Part shown: positions 1 through 5,794 of the stretch, piece after piece
Position numbering within the stretch: position 1 is the first letter of the stretch
Layout: each line of letters opens with the position of its first letter
Assembly (NCBI GenBank): GCA_902632515.1
Contig: CACPDA010000019.1
Span: 1 to 6,906, forward strand
Direction of reading: 5' to 3'
Source of the DNA: an uncultured Pelagibacteraceae bacterium
GTDB taxonomy: Bacteria > Pseudomonadota > Alphaproteobacteria > Pelagibacterales > Pelagibacteraceae
Length of the DNA stretch: 6,906 bases
Made by a program: the position numbers and the translations under genes
Notes under the pieces: model-generated
Seen by the model: only the letters and a program-made list of their open reading frames with translations
The model's database searches: none
Told to the model about the DNA's origin: nothing

Positions 1-401
1 TCTAAAAATTCTGGTGCAGAACCTATGCCCATAAATCCCTTAATCTGTTTTTTAAATTTAAAAATTTGATTAAGAGCAATCCAAGCACCCATACTAGAGC
101 CAACAAGTATTATATCATTTTTTTTTACAATTTTCTTAATCAAGTATGAAGTCTCTTTAGACCATTTAGAAATATTTCCATCAGTAAATTTACCCGAAGA
201 TTTACCATGTCCAGAATATTCAAGTGCTAAAAAACCCAATCCTTTTTTTTTTGAAAAATTAATAAAAAATTTAGGTTTCTTACCTTCAAGATCAGACATA
301 AATCCGTGCAAGAAAACAATATAAGTGCCTTTTCTTTTAAAAATCTTTAAATATCTAATTTTTTTACTTTTTGTTATTTTTAAGTAACTAAAATTATTCA
401 T
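1..401 (-). CDS. Alpha/beta hydrolase, N-terminal half (partial, runs off left edge)
   Basis: Translating the minus strand from the ATG at 401-399 gives 133 codons without a stop before the window edge. The fragment shows the first half of an alpha/beta hydrolase fold: a hydrophobic strand ending in an HGF loop (residues 32-34, the usual oxyanion-hole region), then EYSGHGKSSG (61-70), then the nucleophile elbow GSSMG (101-105) with Ser103 as probable catalytic serine, followed by GIGSAPEF (125-132). The catalytic Asp and His would lie in the missing part. The layout resembles the serine aminopeptidase/ABHD10-like group of soluble esterases or thioesterases, usually about 250 residues, so about half is present. 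Substrate cannot be told. No Shine-Dalgarno precedes the ATG. It is divergent from the glycosyltransferase and probably separately transcribed. Several long A runs in the coding strand reflect the AT-rich genome. Confidence 0.88.
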   Translation of the reverse strand, partial: MNNFSYLKITKSKKIRYLKIFKRKGTYIVFLHGFMSDLEGKKPKFFINFSKKKGLGFLALEYSGHGKSSGKFTDGNISKWSKETSYLIKKIVKKNDIILVGSSMGAWIALNQIFKFKKQIKGFMGIGSAPEFL

Positions 402-443
402 AAAAGTTTATAAGTTATATTGATTAATATATAATCATATCAA
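402..443. promoter_or_regulatory. Divergent promoter region between hydrolase and glycosyltransferase
   Basis: This 42-bp gap separates two divergently read start codons (401 on minus, 444 on plus), so it should contain promoters for both. On the plus strand there is a perfect -10 hexamer TATAAT at 430-435, only 8 bases before the glycosyltransferase ATG; the best -35 at normal spacing (TTTATA, 407-412) is poor. On the minus strand TATAAC (419-414) and TATAAA (412-407) are possible -10 boxes for the hydrolase. If TATAAT is used, transcription would start at or within about two bases of the ATG, giving a leaderless or nearly leaderless mRNA. TATAAT-like words are common by chance in such AT-rich DNA, so the exact elements are uncertain although a promoter somewhere here is likely. 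Confidence 0.5.
421..437. repeat. Small inverted repeat over the -10 region
   Basis: TGATTA (421-426) and TAATCA (432-437) form a perfect 6-bp dyad with a 5-base spacer, and a second pair, TTGAT (420-424) with ATCAA (439-443), partly overlaps it. The dyad overlaps the TATAAT at 430-435, a position where a repressor could block transcription. No regulator family is recognised from these half sites, and short AT-rich dyads arise easily by chance. Confidence 0.25.
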
Positions 444-1598
444 ATGTCTTTTAATTTTAAAGTTTTACAAGTTATTCCCAAATTAGGTTATGGAGGGGCG
501 GAAACAGGTTGTTACGATATAGCTCATTATTTATCAGAGAATAATTGTGAGTCATTTATCGTAACTAGTGGGGGAGAATTAACAAAATTTATAGATAAAA
601 AAAAAGTAAAATTAATTCGGCTCCCAGTCCATAGTAAAAACCCAATATTAATTTTATTTAATACAATTATCTTAATTGGAATAATATTATTTTATAATAT
701 TTCAATTGTTCATGCACGAAGCCGTGCTCCAGCTTGGTCATGTTTATTTGCATCTAAATTTACAAGAAGAAAATTTGTGACAACTTTCCATGGCACGTAT
801 AATTTTAGTGGAAAGTTAAAAAAATTTTATAATTCAGTTATGGTCAGATCAGACTTAATAATAGCAGGCTCTAATTTTATCTTTTCACATATTAAAGAAA
901 ATTATTCATCGTTAATTGATATTAAAAAAAAATTTTTGGTAATTTTTAGAGGTATAAACGTTGATTATTTTGATCCAAGCGCAACAATTGAAACTGAGGA
1001 AAAAAATCTTTTAAAAAAATGGGAGATTTTAGATAATAAAAAAATAATTTTAATGCCAGGTAGACTTACTTCTTGGAAAGGACAAGAATTATTTATTGAA
1101 GCTGTTAATTTAGTTAATATTGAACTCGGTTACGAGGCTTTTTATGCAGTAATTTTAGGCAGTGATCAAGGAAGAGATTTATATAGAAAAAAATTAAAAA
1201 GATTATGTGAACAGTATCGTATTTCTAAACAAATTAAGTTTATAGATCATTGTAAAGATATGGCTTTAGCGTATAAAATTTCTGATATTGTTATTTCGGC
1301 GTCAATAGAACCAGAGGCGTTTGGGAGAGTTTCTGTTGAGGCTCAATCAATGCAAAAACTAATAATTGCAAGTAATATTGGAGGTTCTAACGAGACAATT
1401 ATTAATGAAAAAACTGGACTGTTGTTCGAAGCTGGAGATCCGAAAGCACTTTGCAAAAAGATTATAAGAGCTTTAACAATGGATGAAACTACGTTGAAAA
1501 GTATAGGGATAGAAGGTAGAAAAAACATAATTAAAAAATTTAATGTTGAAAAAATGTGTTTTTCTACTTATTCAGAATATAAAAGATTACTAAATTAA
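444..1598 (+). CDS. Glycosyltransferase family 4 (GT-B fold), envelope glycan synthesis
   Basis: A 384-residue retaining GT-B glycosyltransferase of the GT4/group 1 type. It should transfer a sugar from an activated donor to an envelope acceptor such as a lipopolysaccharide core or other surface glycan; donor and acceptor cannot be read from sequence. The N-terminal Rossmann domain opens with KVLQVIPKLGYGGAET (6-21), the glycine-rich acceptor-side loop, and contains HARSRAPAW (90-98) and VTTFHGTYN (112-120). The C-terminal domain starts near 198, with PGRLTSWKG (205-213) supplying the usual donor-phosphate Arg207 and Lys212, and the EX7E motif at Glu291-Glu299. Length is normal and the protein looks intact. 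The ATG fits because the first beta strand begins at residue 6. There is no Shine-Dalgarno. A very hydrophobic stretch (about 68-86) may aid membrane contact. Its TAA is followed directly by the thrS ATG, so it appears to head the translation operon. Confidence 0.92.
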   Translation: MSFNFKVLQVIPKLGYGGAETGCYDIAHYLSENNCESFIVTSGGELTKFIDKKKVKLIRLPVHSKNPILILFNTIILIGIILFYNISIVHARSRAPAWSCLFASKFTRRKFVTTFHGTYNFSGKLKKFYNSVMVRSDLIIAGSNFIFSHIKENYSSLIDIKKKFLVIFRGINVDYFDPSATIETEEKNLLKKWEILDNKKIILMPGRLTSWKGQELFIEAVNLVNIELGYEAFYAVILGSDQGRDLYRKKLKRLCEQYRISKQIKFIDHCKDMALAYKISDIVISASIEPEAFGRVSVEAQSMQKLIIASNIGGSNETIINEKTGLLFEAGDPKALCKKIIRALTMDETTLKSIGIEGRKNIIKKFNVEKMCFSTYSEYKRLLN

Positions 1599-3515
1599 AT
1601 GCCAATAATAACATTACCAGATGGAAACAAATTAAATTTTTCAAAAAAAATTACAGGGTTAGAATTAGCCGAAAAAATTAGTAAATCATTAGCGAAACAA
1701 GCATTAATAATGAGTGTCAATGGAGAATTAAAAGATTTGTATTCTCCGATTGATAAGGATAGTTCCGTAAGAATTTTTACAGCTAAAGACAAAGAGGGGT
1801 TAGAAGTAATAAGACATGATGCGGCACATATTATGGCAATGGCTGTGCAGGAATTATATCCAGGTACACAAGTAACAATAGGACCAGTGATAGAAAATGG
1901 TTTTTATTATGATTTTGCACGAAAAGAGCCATTTACAGAAGATGATCTTAAAAAAATTGAGAAACGAATGTCAGAAATAATTGATAAAGACATCAAAACT
2001 AGAAGAGAAGTTTGGGAAAGAGAAAAAGCCATAAGTCATTTTTTAAAGATAGGAGAAAAATATAAAGTTGAAATAATTGAGAGCATTCCTGAAAATGAAA
2101 AGCTGACAATTTATCATCATGGTGATACTTGGTATGACTTATGTAGAGGTCCACATTTATTATCATCTGGTAAAATTGGTAAGGCTTTCAAATTGACAAA
2201 AGTAGCAGGTGCTTATTGGAGGGGTGATTCAAGAAATGAGATGCTACAAAGAATTTATGGAACAGGTTGGGCCTCTCAAAAAGATTTAGATGATTATATG
2301 AAAAGAATTGAGGAGGCAGAAAAAAGAGATCACAGAAAGCTTGGTAAAGAAATGGACTTATTTCATTTCAGAGAAGAGAGTCCAGGCTCTGTTTTTTGGC
2401 ATGAAAAGGGATGGGCTTTATTCCAAAAATTAATCAACTACATGAGAGCACGTCAGGACTCAGCTGGTTATCGAGAGGTAAATACTCCAGAAGTCCTTGA
2501 TAGATTATTATGGGAAAAATCAGGACATTGGGAAAAATATGGAGAGAATATGTATACCTCAGAAACACCTGATGAAAAAGTTTTTGCTATAAAACCAATG
2601 AATTGTCCAGGTCATATTCAAGTTTTTAATCAAGGTTTAAAAAGTTATAGAGATTTGCCATTAAGAATAACTGAATTTGGAAAGGTTCATCGTTATGAGC
2701 CTTCTGGGGCACTTCATGGACTTTTAAGAGTAAGAGCATTTACTCAAGATGATGCACACATATTTTGCTCAGAGGAACAAATTACTTCTGAATGTTTGAA
2801 TGTTACAAATTTAATTTTAGATATTTACAAAGATTTAGGTTTTGAAAAAGTACTTTTAAAATATGCTGATAGACCAGAGGTGCGTGTTGGTGATGATAAA
2901 GTGTGGGATAAAGCCGAAACTGCTTTATTGGAAGCAGTAAAAGCAACTAAACTAGAATATAGTATTAACAAAGGTGAAGGAGCATTTTATGGACCAAAAA
3001 TTGAATTCGTTTTAAGAGACGCGATTGGGAGAGATTGGCAATGTGGAACTTTACAGGTTGATTTTAATTTACCTGGGAGGCTTGATGCTTCTTATGTTGA
3101 CAAAGATGGAACAAAAAAAGTTCCAGTAATGTTACATAGAGCATTGTTCGGTTCACTTGAAAGATTTATTGGAATATTGATTGAGAATTATGCAGGAAAA
3201 TTTCCATTTTGGATTTCTCCATTACAAACAGCCGTAATACCAATTTCAGAGGACTTTGAGGATTATGCAATAGAAGTATCAAAAAAGATAAAAGATGCAG
3301 GTATGAGTTCTATAGTTGATTTAAAAAATCATAATTTGAATTATAAAATCAGAGAACATTCTTTAGCAAAAATACCACTTTTATTAATTTGTGGTAAAAA
3401 AGAAGTTGACAGCAACAGCGTAACTATTAGAAGATTGGATTCTAACAAACAAGAAAATATGAAATTAGATTTATTTTTAAAAACCTTTTCTGCTTTAAAT
3501 AAAGCTTCATCTTAA
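1599..3515 (+). CDS. thrS: Threonyl-tRNA synthetase
   Basis: Class II threonine-tRNA ligase, which charges tRNA-Thr in the cytoplasm using ATP. The 638 residues match the full-length bacterial enzyme (642 in E. coli). Domains in order: TGS domain (about 1-62); the SAD editing domain, with the serine-clearing site residues His73, His77, Asp180, Cys182 and His186 all present at the E. coli positions; the catalytic core (about 250-540), with zinc/threonine ligands Cys336 (in MNCPGH), His387 (in DDAHIF) and His513 (in MLHRALFGS); motif 2 around Arg365 and motif 3 Arg522; and the anticodon-binding domain (about 542-632). Editing and synthesis sites both look functional. The ATG at 1599 directly follows the upstream TAA with no spacer and no Shine-Dalgarno, so translation probably depends on reinitiation after the glycosyltransferase. 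There is no room for an E. coli-like thrS operator in an untranslated leader. infC begins 4 bp after its stop. Confidence 0.98.
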   Translation: MPIITLPDGNKLNFSKKITGLELAEKISKSLAKQALIMSVNGELKDLYSPIDKDSSVRIFTAKDKEGLEVIRHDAAHIMAMAVQELYPGTQVTIGPVIENGFYYDFARKEPFTEDDLKKIEKRMSEIIDKDIKTRREVWEREKAISHFLKIGEKYKVEIIESIPENEKLTIYHHGDTWYDLCRGPHLLSSGKIGKAFKLTKVAGAYWRGDSRNEMLQRIYGTGWASQKDLDDYMKRIEEAEKRDHRKLGKEMDLFHFREESPGSVFWHEKGWALFQKLINYMRARQDSAGYREVNTPEVLDRLLWEKSGHWEKYGENMYTSETPDEKVFAIKPMNCPGHIQVFNQGLKSYRDLPLRITEFGKVHRYEPSGALHGLLRVRAFTQDDAHIFCSEEQITSECLNVTNLILDIYKDLGFEKVLLKYADRPEVRVGDDKVWDKAETALLEAVKATKLEYSINKGEGAFYGPKIEFVLRDAIGRDWQCGTLQVDFNLPGRLDASYVDKDGTKKVPVMLHRALFGSLERFIGILIENYAGKFPFWISPLQTAVIPISEDFEDYAIEVSKKIKDAGMSSIVDLKNHNLNYKIREHSLAKIPLLLICGKKEVDSNSVTIRRLDSNKQENMKLDLFLKTFSALNKASS

Positions 3516-3519
3516 TTTA

Positions 3520-4065
3520 GTGGCAGATTTTAAGCAAAACTACTTCCAAAAAAGAACAAAAGATCGAGGTCCGAGATCTAACAATAGAATATCTTCTCCA
3601 GAAGTACAGGTAATAGGAAGTGACGGAAATAATTTAGGTGTTTTAAATACAAATGAAGCAATTAGAATTGCTAAAAATGAAGGTCTTGATTTAATCGAAA
3701 TTGCTCCAAGTGCTAATCCTCCAGTTTGTAAAATAATGGATATGGGAAAATATAAATATGATGCTCAAAAAAAAGCTAATCTAGCGAAAAAAAAGCAAAA
3801 AATTATTGTTCTTAAAGAAATTAAAATGAGACCCGTTACGGAAACTCATGACTATGAATTCAAAGTAAAAAATGCGAAAAAGTTTATAGCAAAAGGAGAT
3901 AAGGTAAAATTTACAATAAGATTTAAAGGACGTGAGCTTCAACACTCCCATTTAGGAAATGAACTTATGGCTAAAATTAAAGAGGATATGAAGGACATTG
4001 GTAAGATTGAATTGCAACCAAAGTTCGATGGAAAGCAAATGATTATGGTAATCCAGCCTTTATAG
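3520..4065 (+). CDS. infC: Translation initiation factor IF-3 (GTG start)
   Basis: IF3 binds the 30S subunit, keeps it apart from 50S and checks the start codon-initiator tRNA pairing. The 181 residues (180 in E. coli) carry the N-domain from RISSPEVQVIG (23-33) through LIEIAPSANPPVCKIMD (58-74), a lysine-rich linker (about 80-96), and the C-domain from VLKEIKMRP (97-105) through FTIRFKGREL (131-140) to QMIMVIQP near the end. The start chosen is GTG at 3520: the reading frame is closed upstream by TAA at 3496-3498, and no ATG or TTG lies between that stop and the GTG. In E. coli infC starts with the rare AUU, which IF3 itself represses; that signal is absent here. No Shine-Dalgarno is visible, and the 4-bp gap after thrS suggests translational coupling. 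The TAG stop lies inside a small hairpin (4055-4068). Confidence 0.96.
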   Translation: MADFKQNYFQKRTKDRGPRSNNRISSPEVQVIGSDGNNLGVLNTNEAIRIAKNEGLDLIEIAPSANPPVCKIMDMGKYKYDAQKKANLAKKKQKIIVLKEIKMRPVTETHDYEFKVKNAKKFIAKGDKVKFTIRFKGRELQHSHLGNELMAKIKEDMKDIGKIELQPKFDGKQMIMVIQPL

Positions 4066-4068
4066 GCT
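4055..4068 (+). terminator. Mini-hairpin across the infC stop codon; weak terminator or attenuator candidate
   Basis: AGCCT (4055-4059) and AGGCT (4064-4068) form a perfect 5-bp, relatively GC-rich stem with a TTAT loop, followed by two further T and then AATATA. The shape resembles a minimal intrinsic terminator, but the stem is short and the T run is only three bases including the stem end. It lies at the last codons and stop of infC, where partial termination would lower rpmI-rplT-pheST transcription. Because the same operon evidently continues, at most partial termination is expected, and the symmetry may be chance. Confidence 0.25.
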
Positions 4069-4075
4069 TTAATAT

Positions 4076-4109
4076 AGGTTGTAAATTAATTTCATTCTAT
4101 GTATAACCT
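4076..4109 (+). promoter_or_regulatory. Hairpin in the rpmI leader, possible L20/L35 control element
   Basis: AGGTTGTA (4076-4083) can pair with TATAACCT (4102-4109) to give an 8-bp stem with one G-U pair and an 18-base loop, ending 9 bases before the rpmI ATG. Its 3' arm can instead pair with the rplT ribosome binding site (GAGGTT, 4318-4323), so two exclusive folds are possible. In E. coli, L20 represses rpmI-rplT by binding RNA structures between infC and rpmI; this is the same location. No match to a named RNA family is claimed. The same bases also look like a promoter. Confidence 0.35.
4079..4107 (+). promoter_or_regulatory. Candidate internal sigma-70-type promoter before rpmI
   Basis: TTGTAA (4079-4084, four of six matches to TTGACA) and TATAAC (4102-4107, five of six to TATAAT) are separated by exactly 17 bp. 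The expected start of transcription is around 4113-4116, leaving only a few bases before the rpmI ATG at 4119. This would allow rpmI-rplT-pheST to be made independently of the upstream genes. It is the best-spaced promoter-like pair in the gaps of this window, but it coincides with the arms of a hairpin, so one of the two readings may be accidental. Confidence 0.35.
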
Positions 4110-4118
4110 CGCTCAATT

Positions 4119-4325
4119 ATGCCAAAATTAAAAACAAAAAGCTCTGCAAAAAAAAGATTTAAAATTTCAGCTAGAGGAAAAATAATTTCAGCTCAAGCAG
4201 GTAAAAGACACGGCATGATTAAGAGAACAAATTCACAAATCAGAAAATTGAGAGGTACGACAACTTTGTCAAAACAAGATTCAAAAATTGTTAAATCATA
4301 CATGCCGTACAGTTTGAGAGGTTAA
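4119..4325 (+). CDS. rpmI: 50S ribosomal protein L35
   Basis: A small, very basic 68-residue protein of the 50S subunit (usual length 64-67). The signature [15 protein letters not shown] at the N-terminus and [11 protein letters not shown] at residues 27-37 are diagnostic for bacterial L35, which packs into 23S rRNA near L15. The ATG at 4119 is fixed by the conserved [13 protein letters not shown] start. No Shine-Dalgarno precedes it; the preceding bases are pyrimidine-rich (CCTCGCTC). It lies 53 bp after infC and one base before rplT, the universal rpmI-rplT pair. The last codons carry the rplT ribosome binding site. Confidence 0.97.
   Translation: MPKLKTKSSAKKRFKISARGKIISAQAGKRHGMIKRTNSQIRKLRGTTTLSKQDSKIVKSYMPYSLRG
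4316..4321 (+). promoter_or_regulatory. Ribosome binding site of rplT inside the end of rpmI
   Basis: GAGAGG (4316-4321), with the GAGG core at 4318-4321, stands 5 bases before the rplT ATG. It is one of only two clear Shine-Dalgarno sequences in this window, the other preceding pheT. It lies in the final sense codons of rpmI, so ribosomes finishing L35 uncover it. It is complementary to the AACCTC segment at 4105-4110 in the rpmI leader. Confidence 0.65.
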
Positions 4326-4326
4326 A

Positions 4327-4683
4327 ATGGCGAGAACTAAAAGAGGAGTCATCAGTCGTGCTAAACATAAGAAAGTTCTAAAGGCTGTTAAAGGGCAATG
4401 GGGTAGAAGAAAAAATACTATAAGAGTTGCAAAACAAGCTATGGAAAAAGCTATGCAATATGCTTATAGAGATCGTAGAAATAAAAAAAGGGACTTTAAA
4501 TCACTTTGGATACAGAGAATCAATGCCGGTGTTAGAGCTGAGGGCATGACATATTCAAAATTTATTAATGGATTAAACAAGTGTGGGATTAAAATAGATA
4601 GAAAAATTCTAGCAGAGATAGCTTATGATAGTCCAGAAGCCTTTAAAACCATTGTTCAAAAAGCACAATCAGCTTTAAATTAA
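4327..4683 (+). CDS. rplT: 50S ribosomal protein L20
   Basis: Ribosomal protein L20, an early assembly protein that binds 23S rRNA and in several bacteria also represses its own operon. Its 118 residues equal the E. coli length. The N-terminus [19 protein letters not shown] and the middle [18 protein letters not shown] (45-62) followed by RINAGVR (64-70) are family signatures; the basic N-terminal helix (1-60) is the extended rRNA-binding tail and the globular C-domain (about 61-118) is the part that binds operator RNA in E. coli. The gene begins one base after the rpmI stop with a GAGG Shine-Dalgarno at 5-base spacing, which fits coupled synthesis with L35. A 43-bp gap follows before pheS. 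Confidence 0.98.
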   Translation: MARTKRGVISRAKHKKVLKAVKGQWGRRKNTIRVAKQAMEKAMQYAYRDRRNKKRDFKSLWIQRINAGVRAEGMTYSKFINGLNKCGIKIDRKILAEIAYDSPEAFKTIVQKAQSALN

Positions 4684-4712
4684 TCTTCACTATTGTTTTA
4701 TTTTTCTGAAGA
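4684..4712 (+). other. Stem-loop in the rplT-pheS gap
   Basis: Directly after the rplT stop, TCTTCA (4684-4689) and TGAAGA (4707-4712) form a perfect 6-bp stem around a 17-base T-rich loop. No T run follows on either strand, so it does not look like an intrinsic terminator; it could stabilise an mRNA end or be chance. The remainder of the gap (4713-4726) contains AATAAT at 4713-4718, a possible -10 box 8 bases before the pheS ATG but without a convincing -35. No Shine-Dalgarno precedes pheS, and no phenylalanine-rich leader peptide like E. coli pheM with a proper start is visible. Confidence 0.3.
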
Positions 4713-4726
4713 AATAATCTGTAAAT

Positions 4727-5794
4727 ATGTCTTATCTAAAAAAAATAAAAGATGAATTTATATCTAAATTAAAAGATAAATTAAATATTTCAGAGATTAA
4801 TCAGATCAAATCAGATTTATTTGGTAAAAATGGAATAGTTTCCTCGCAATTTAAAAAAATTGGATCTATTGCCGAGTCTGATAGAAAACAATTTGCTTCT
4901 GAACTAAATTTGATCAAGGATGAATTGCAAGATTTAATTAATTTGAAAATAAAAGAAATTGAAAATGCAGAAATTAATGAAAAATTAAAAAAAGAAAAAG
5001 TTGATATAACTTTACCCGAGAGATCATTTGTAAAAGGTAAGATTCATCCTGTATCCCAAACAATTGATGAGATATCATCTATCTTTTCTGAAATAGGATT
5101 TAGCGTTGAGGAAGGTCCAGATGTTGAAAATGAGTATAACAATTTTACTGCGTTAAATACACCTGATAATCATCCTGCAAGAGATATGCACGATACATTT
5201 TATCTTGATGAAAAAAAAGAAAGATTATTGCGTACCCACACTTCACCCGTTCAAATAAGAACAATGCTGAAAGATAAACCACCTTTCAAGATTATTGCAC
5301 CTGGAAGAACTTATAGGTCTGATAGTGACCAAACACACTCTCCAATGTTTCATCAAGTTGAGGGTCTGCATATTGATAAAGACATTAACATGGGTCATCT
5401 TAAAGGTTGTTTGAATTATTTTATAAAAGAATTTTTTGAATTAGATAAAATAAAAATGAGATTCAGACCTAGCCATTTTCCTTTTACTGAACCATCTGCT
5501 GAAGTTGACATAGGATATAAAATAAAAGATGGAAAAATAATAATAGGTGAAGGTGATCAATGGCTTGAGATTTTAGGATGTGGAATGGTTCATCCTAATG
5601 TGTTAAAAAATGTGAAAGTCGATCCATTAAAATTTCAGGGTTATGCATTTGGTATTGGAATTGATAGATTAGCCATGTTGAAATATGGAATTAACGACCT
5701 AAGATCTTTCTTTGATTGTGATTATAGATGGTTAAATCATTTTGGATTTGACCCTTTAGATGTACCAACAAATTATAGAGGCTTAAGTAGATGA
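4727..5794 (+). CDS. pheS: Phenylalanyl-tRNA synthetase alpha subunit
   Basis: The catalytic alpha subunit of the (alpha-beta)2 class II enzyme that charges tRNA-Phe. Residues 1-90 form the N-terminal coiled-coil arm that contacts the tRNA (charged, heptad-like). The core starts near 97. Motif 2 spans about 187-214, with PGRTYRSD (192-199) and [10 protein letters not shown] (204-213); motif 3 is [14 protein letters not shown] (308-321) with Arg314. [10 protein letters not shown] (284-293) and Ala307, equivalent to E. coli Ala294, line the phenylalanine pocket. At 355 residues it is longer than the E. coli protein (327) because of a C-terminal tail ([14 protein letters not shown], 334-347, and eight more residues) of a kind found in alphaproteobacterial PheS. 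The TGA stop overlaps the pheT ATG by four bases (ATGA, 5791-5794), as expected for obligate partners made in equal amounts. Confidence 0.98.
   Translation: MSYLKKIKDEFISKLKDKLNISEINQIKSDLFGKNGIVSSQFKKIGSIAESDRKQFASELNLIKDELQDLINLKIKEIENAEINEKLKKEKVDITLPERSFVKGKIHPVSQTIDEISSIFSEIGFSVEEGPDVENEYNNFTALNTPDNHPARDMHDTFYLDEKKERLLRTHTSPVQIRTMLKDKPPFKIIAPGRTYRSDSDQTHSPMFHQVEGLHIDKDINMGHLKGCLNYFIKEFFELDKIKMRFRPSHFPFTEPSAEVDIGYKIKDGKIIIGEGDQWLEILGCGMVHPNVLKNVKVDPLKFQGYAFGIGIDRLAMLKYGINDLRSFFDCDYRWLNHFGFDPLDVPTNYRGLSR
5777..5781 (+). promoter_or_regulatory. Ribosome binding site of pheT inside the end of pheS
   Basis: AGAGG (5777-5781) lies 9 bases before the pheT ATG, within the last codons of pheS. 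Together with the ATGA stop-start overlap it supports the ATG at 5791 and tight coupling of the two subunits. Confidence 0.5.

Noticed and set aside
118..252. Long T runs at 118-126 and 243-252 as terminators or frameshifts in the hydrolase
   Set aside because: They encode lysine-rich segments on the minus strand, lack a GC-rich stem before them, and the hydrolase frame and motifs continue unbroken through both.
1343..1528. 61-codon open frame on the minus strand
   Set aside because: It lies wholly within the conserved C-terminal domain of the glycosyltransferase on the opposite strand, its translation has no recognisable domain, and it is explained as a shadow of that gene.
1595..1792. 65-codon open frame on the minus strand over the thrS start
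   Set aside because: It is antisense to the conserved TGS domain of ThrRS, has no promoter or ribosome binding site of note and no family resemblance.
3515..3517. ATT overlapping the thrS stop as the infC start codon
   Set aside because: It is out of frame with infC by two bases; GTG at 3520 is the only ordinary start in the correct frame after the upstream stop.
4692..4709. Short phenylalanine-containing frame (Ile-Val-Leu-Phe-Phe-stop) before pheS, as a pheM-like leader peptide
   Set aside because: It would need an ATT start, has only two Phe codons, no Shine-Dalgarno and no terminator/antiterminator hairpins after it; T-rich DNA gives Phe codons by chance.
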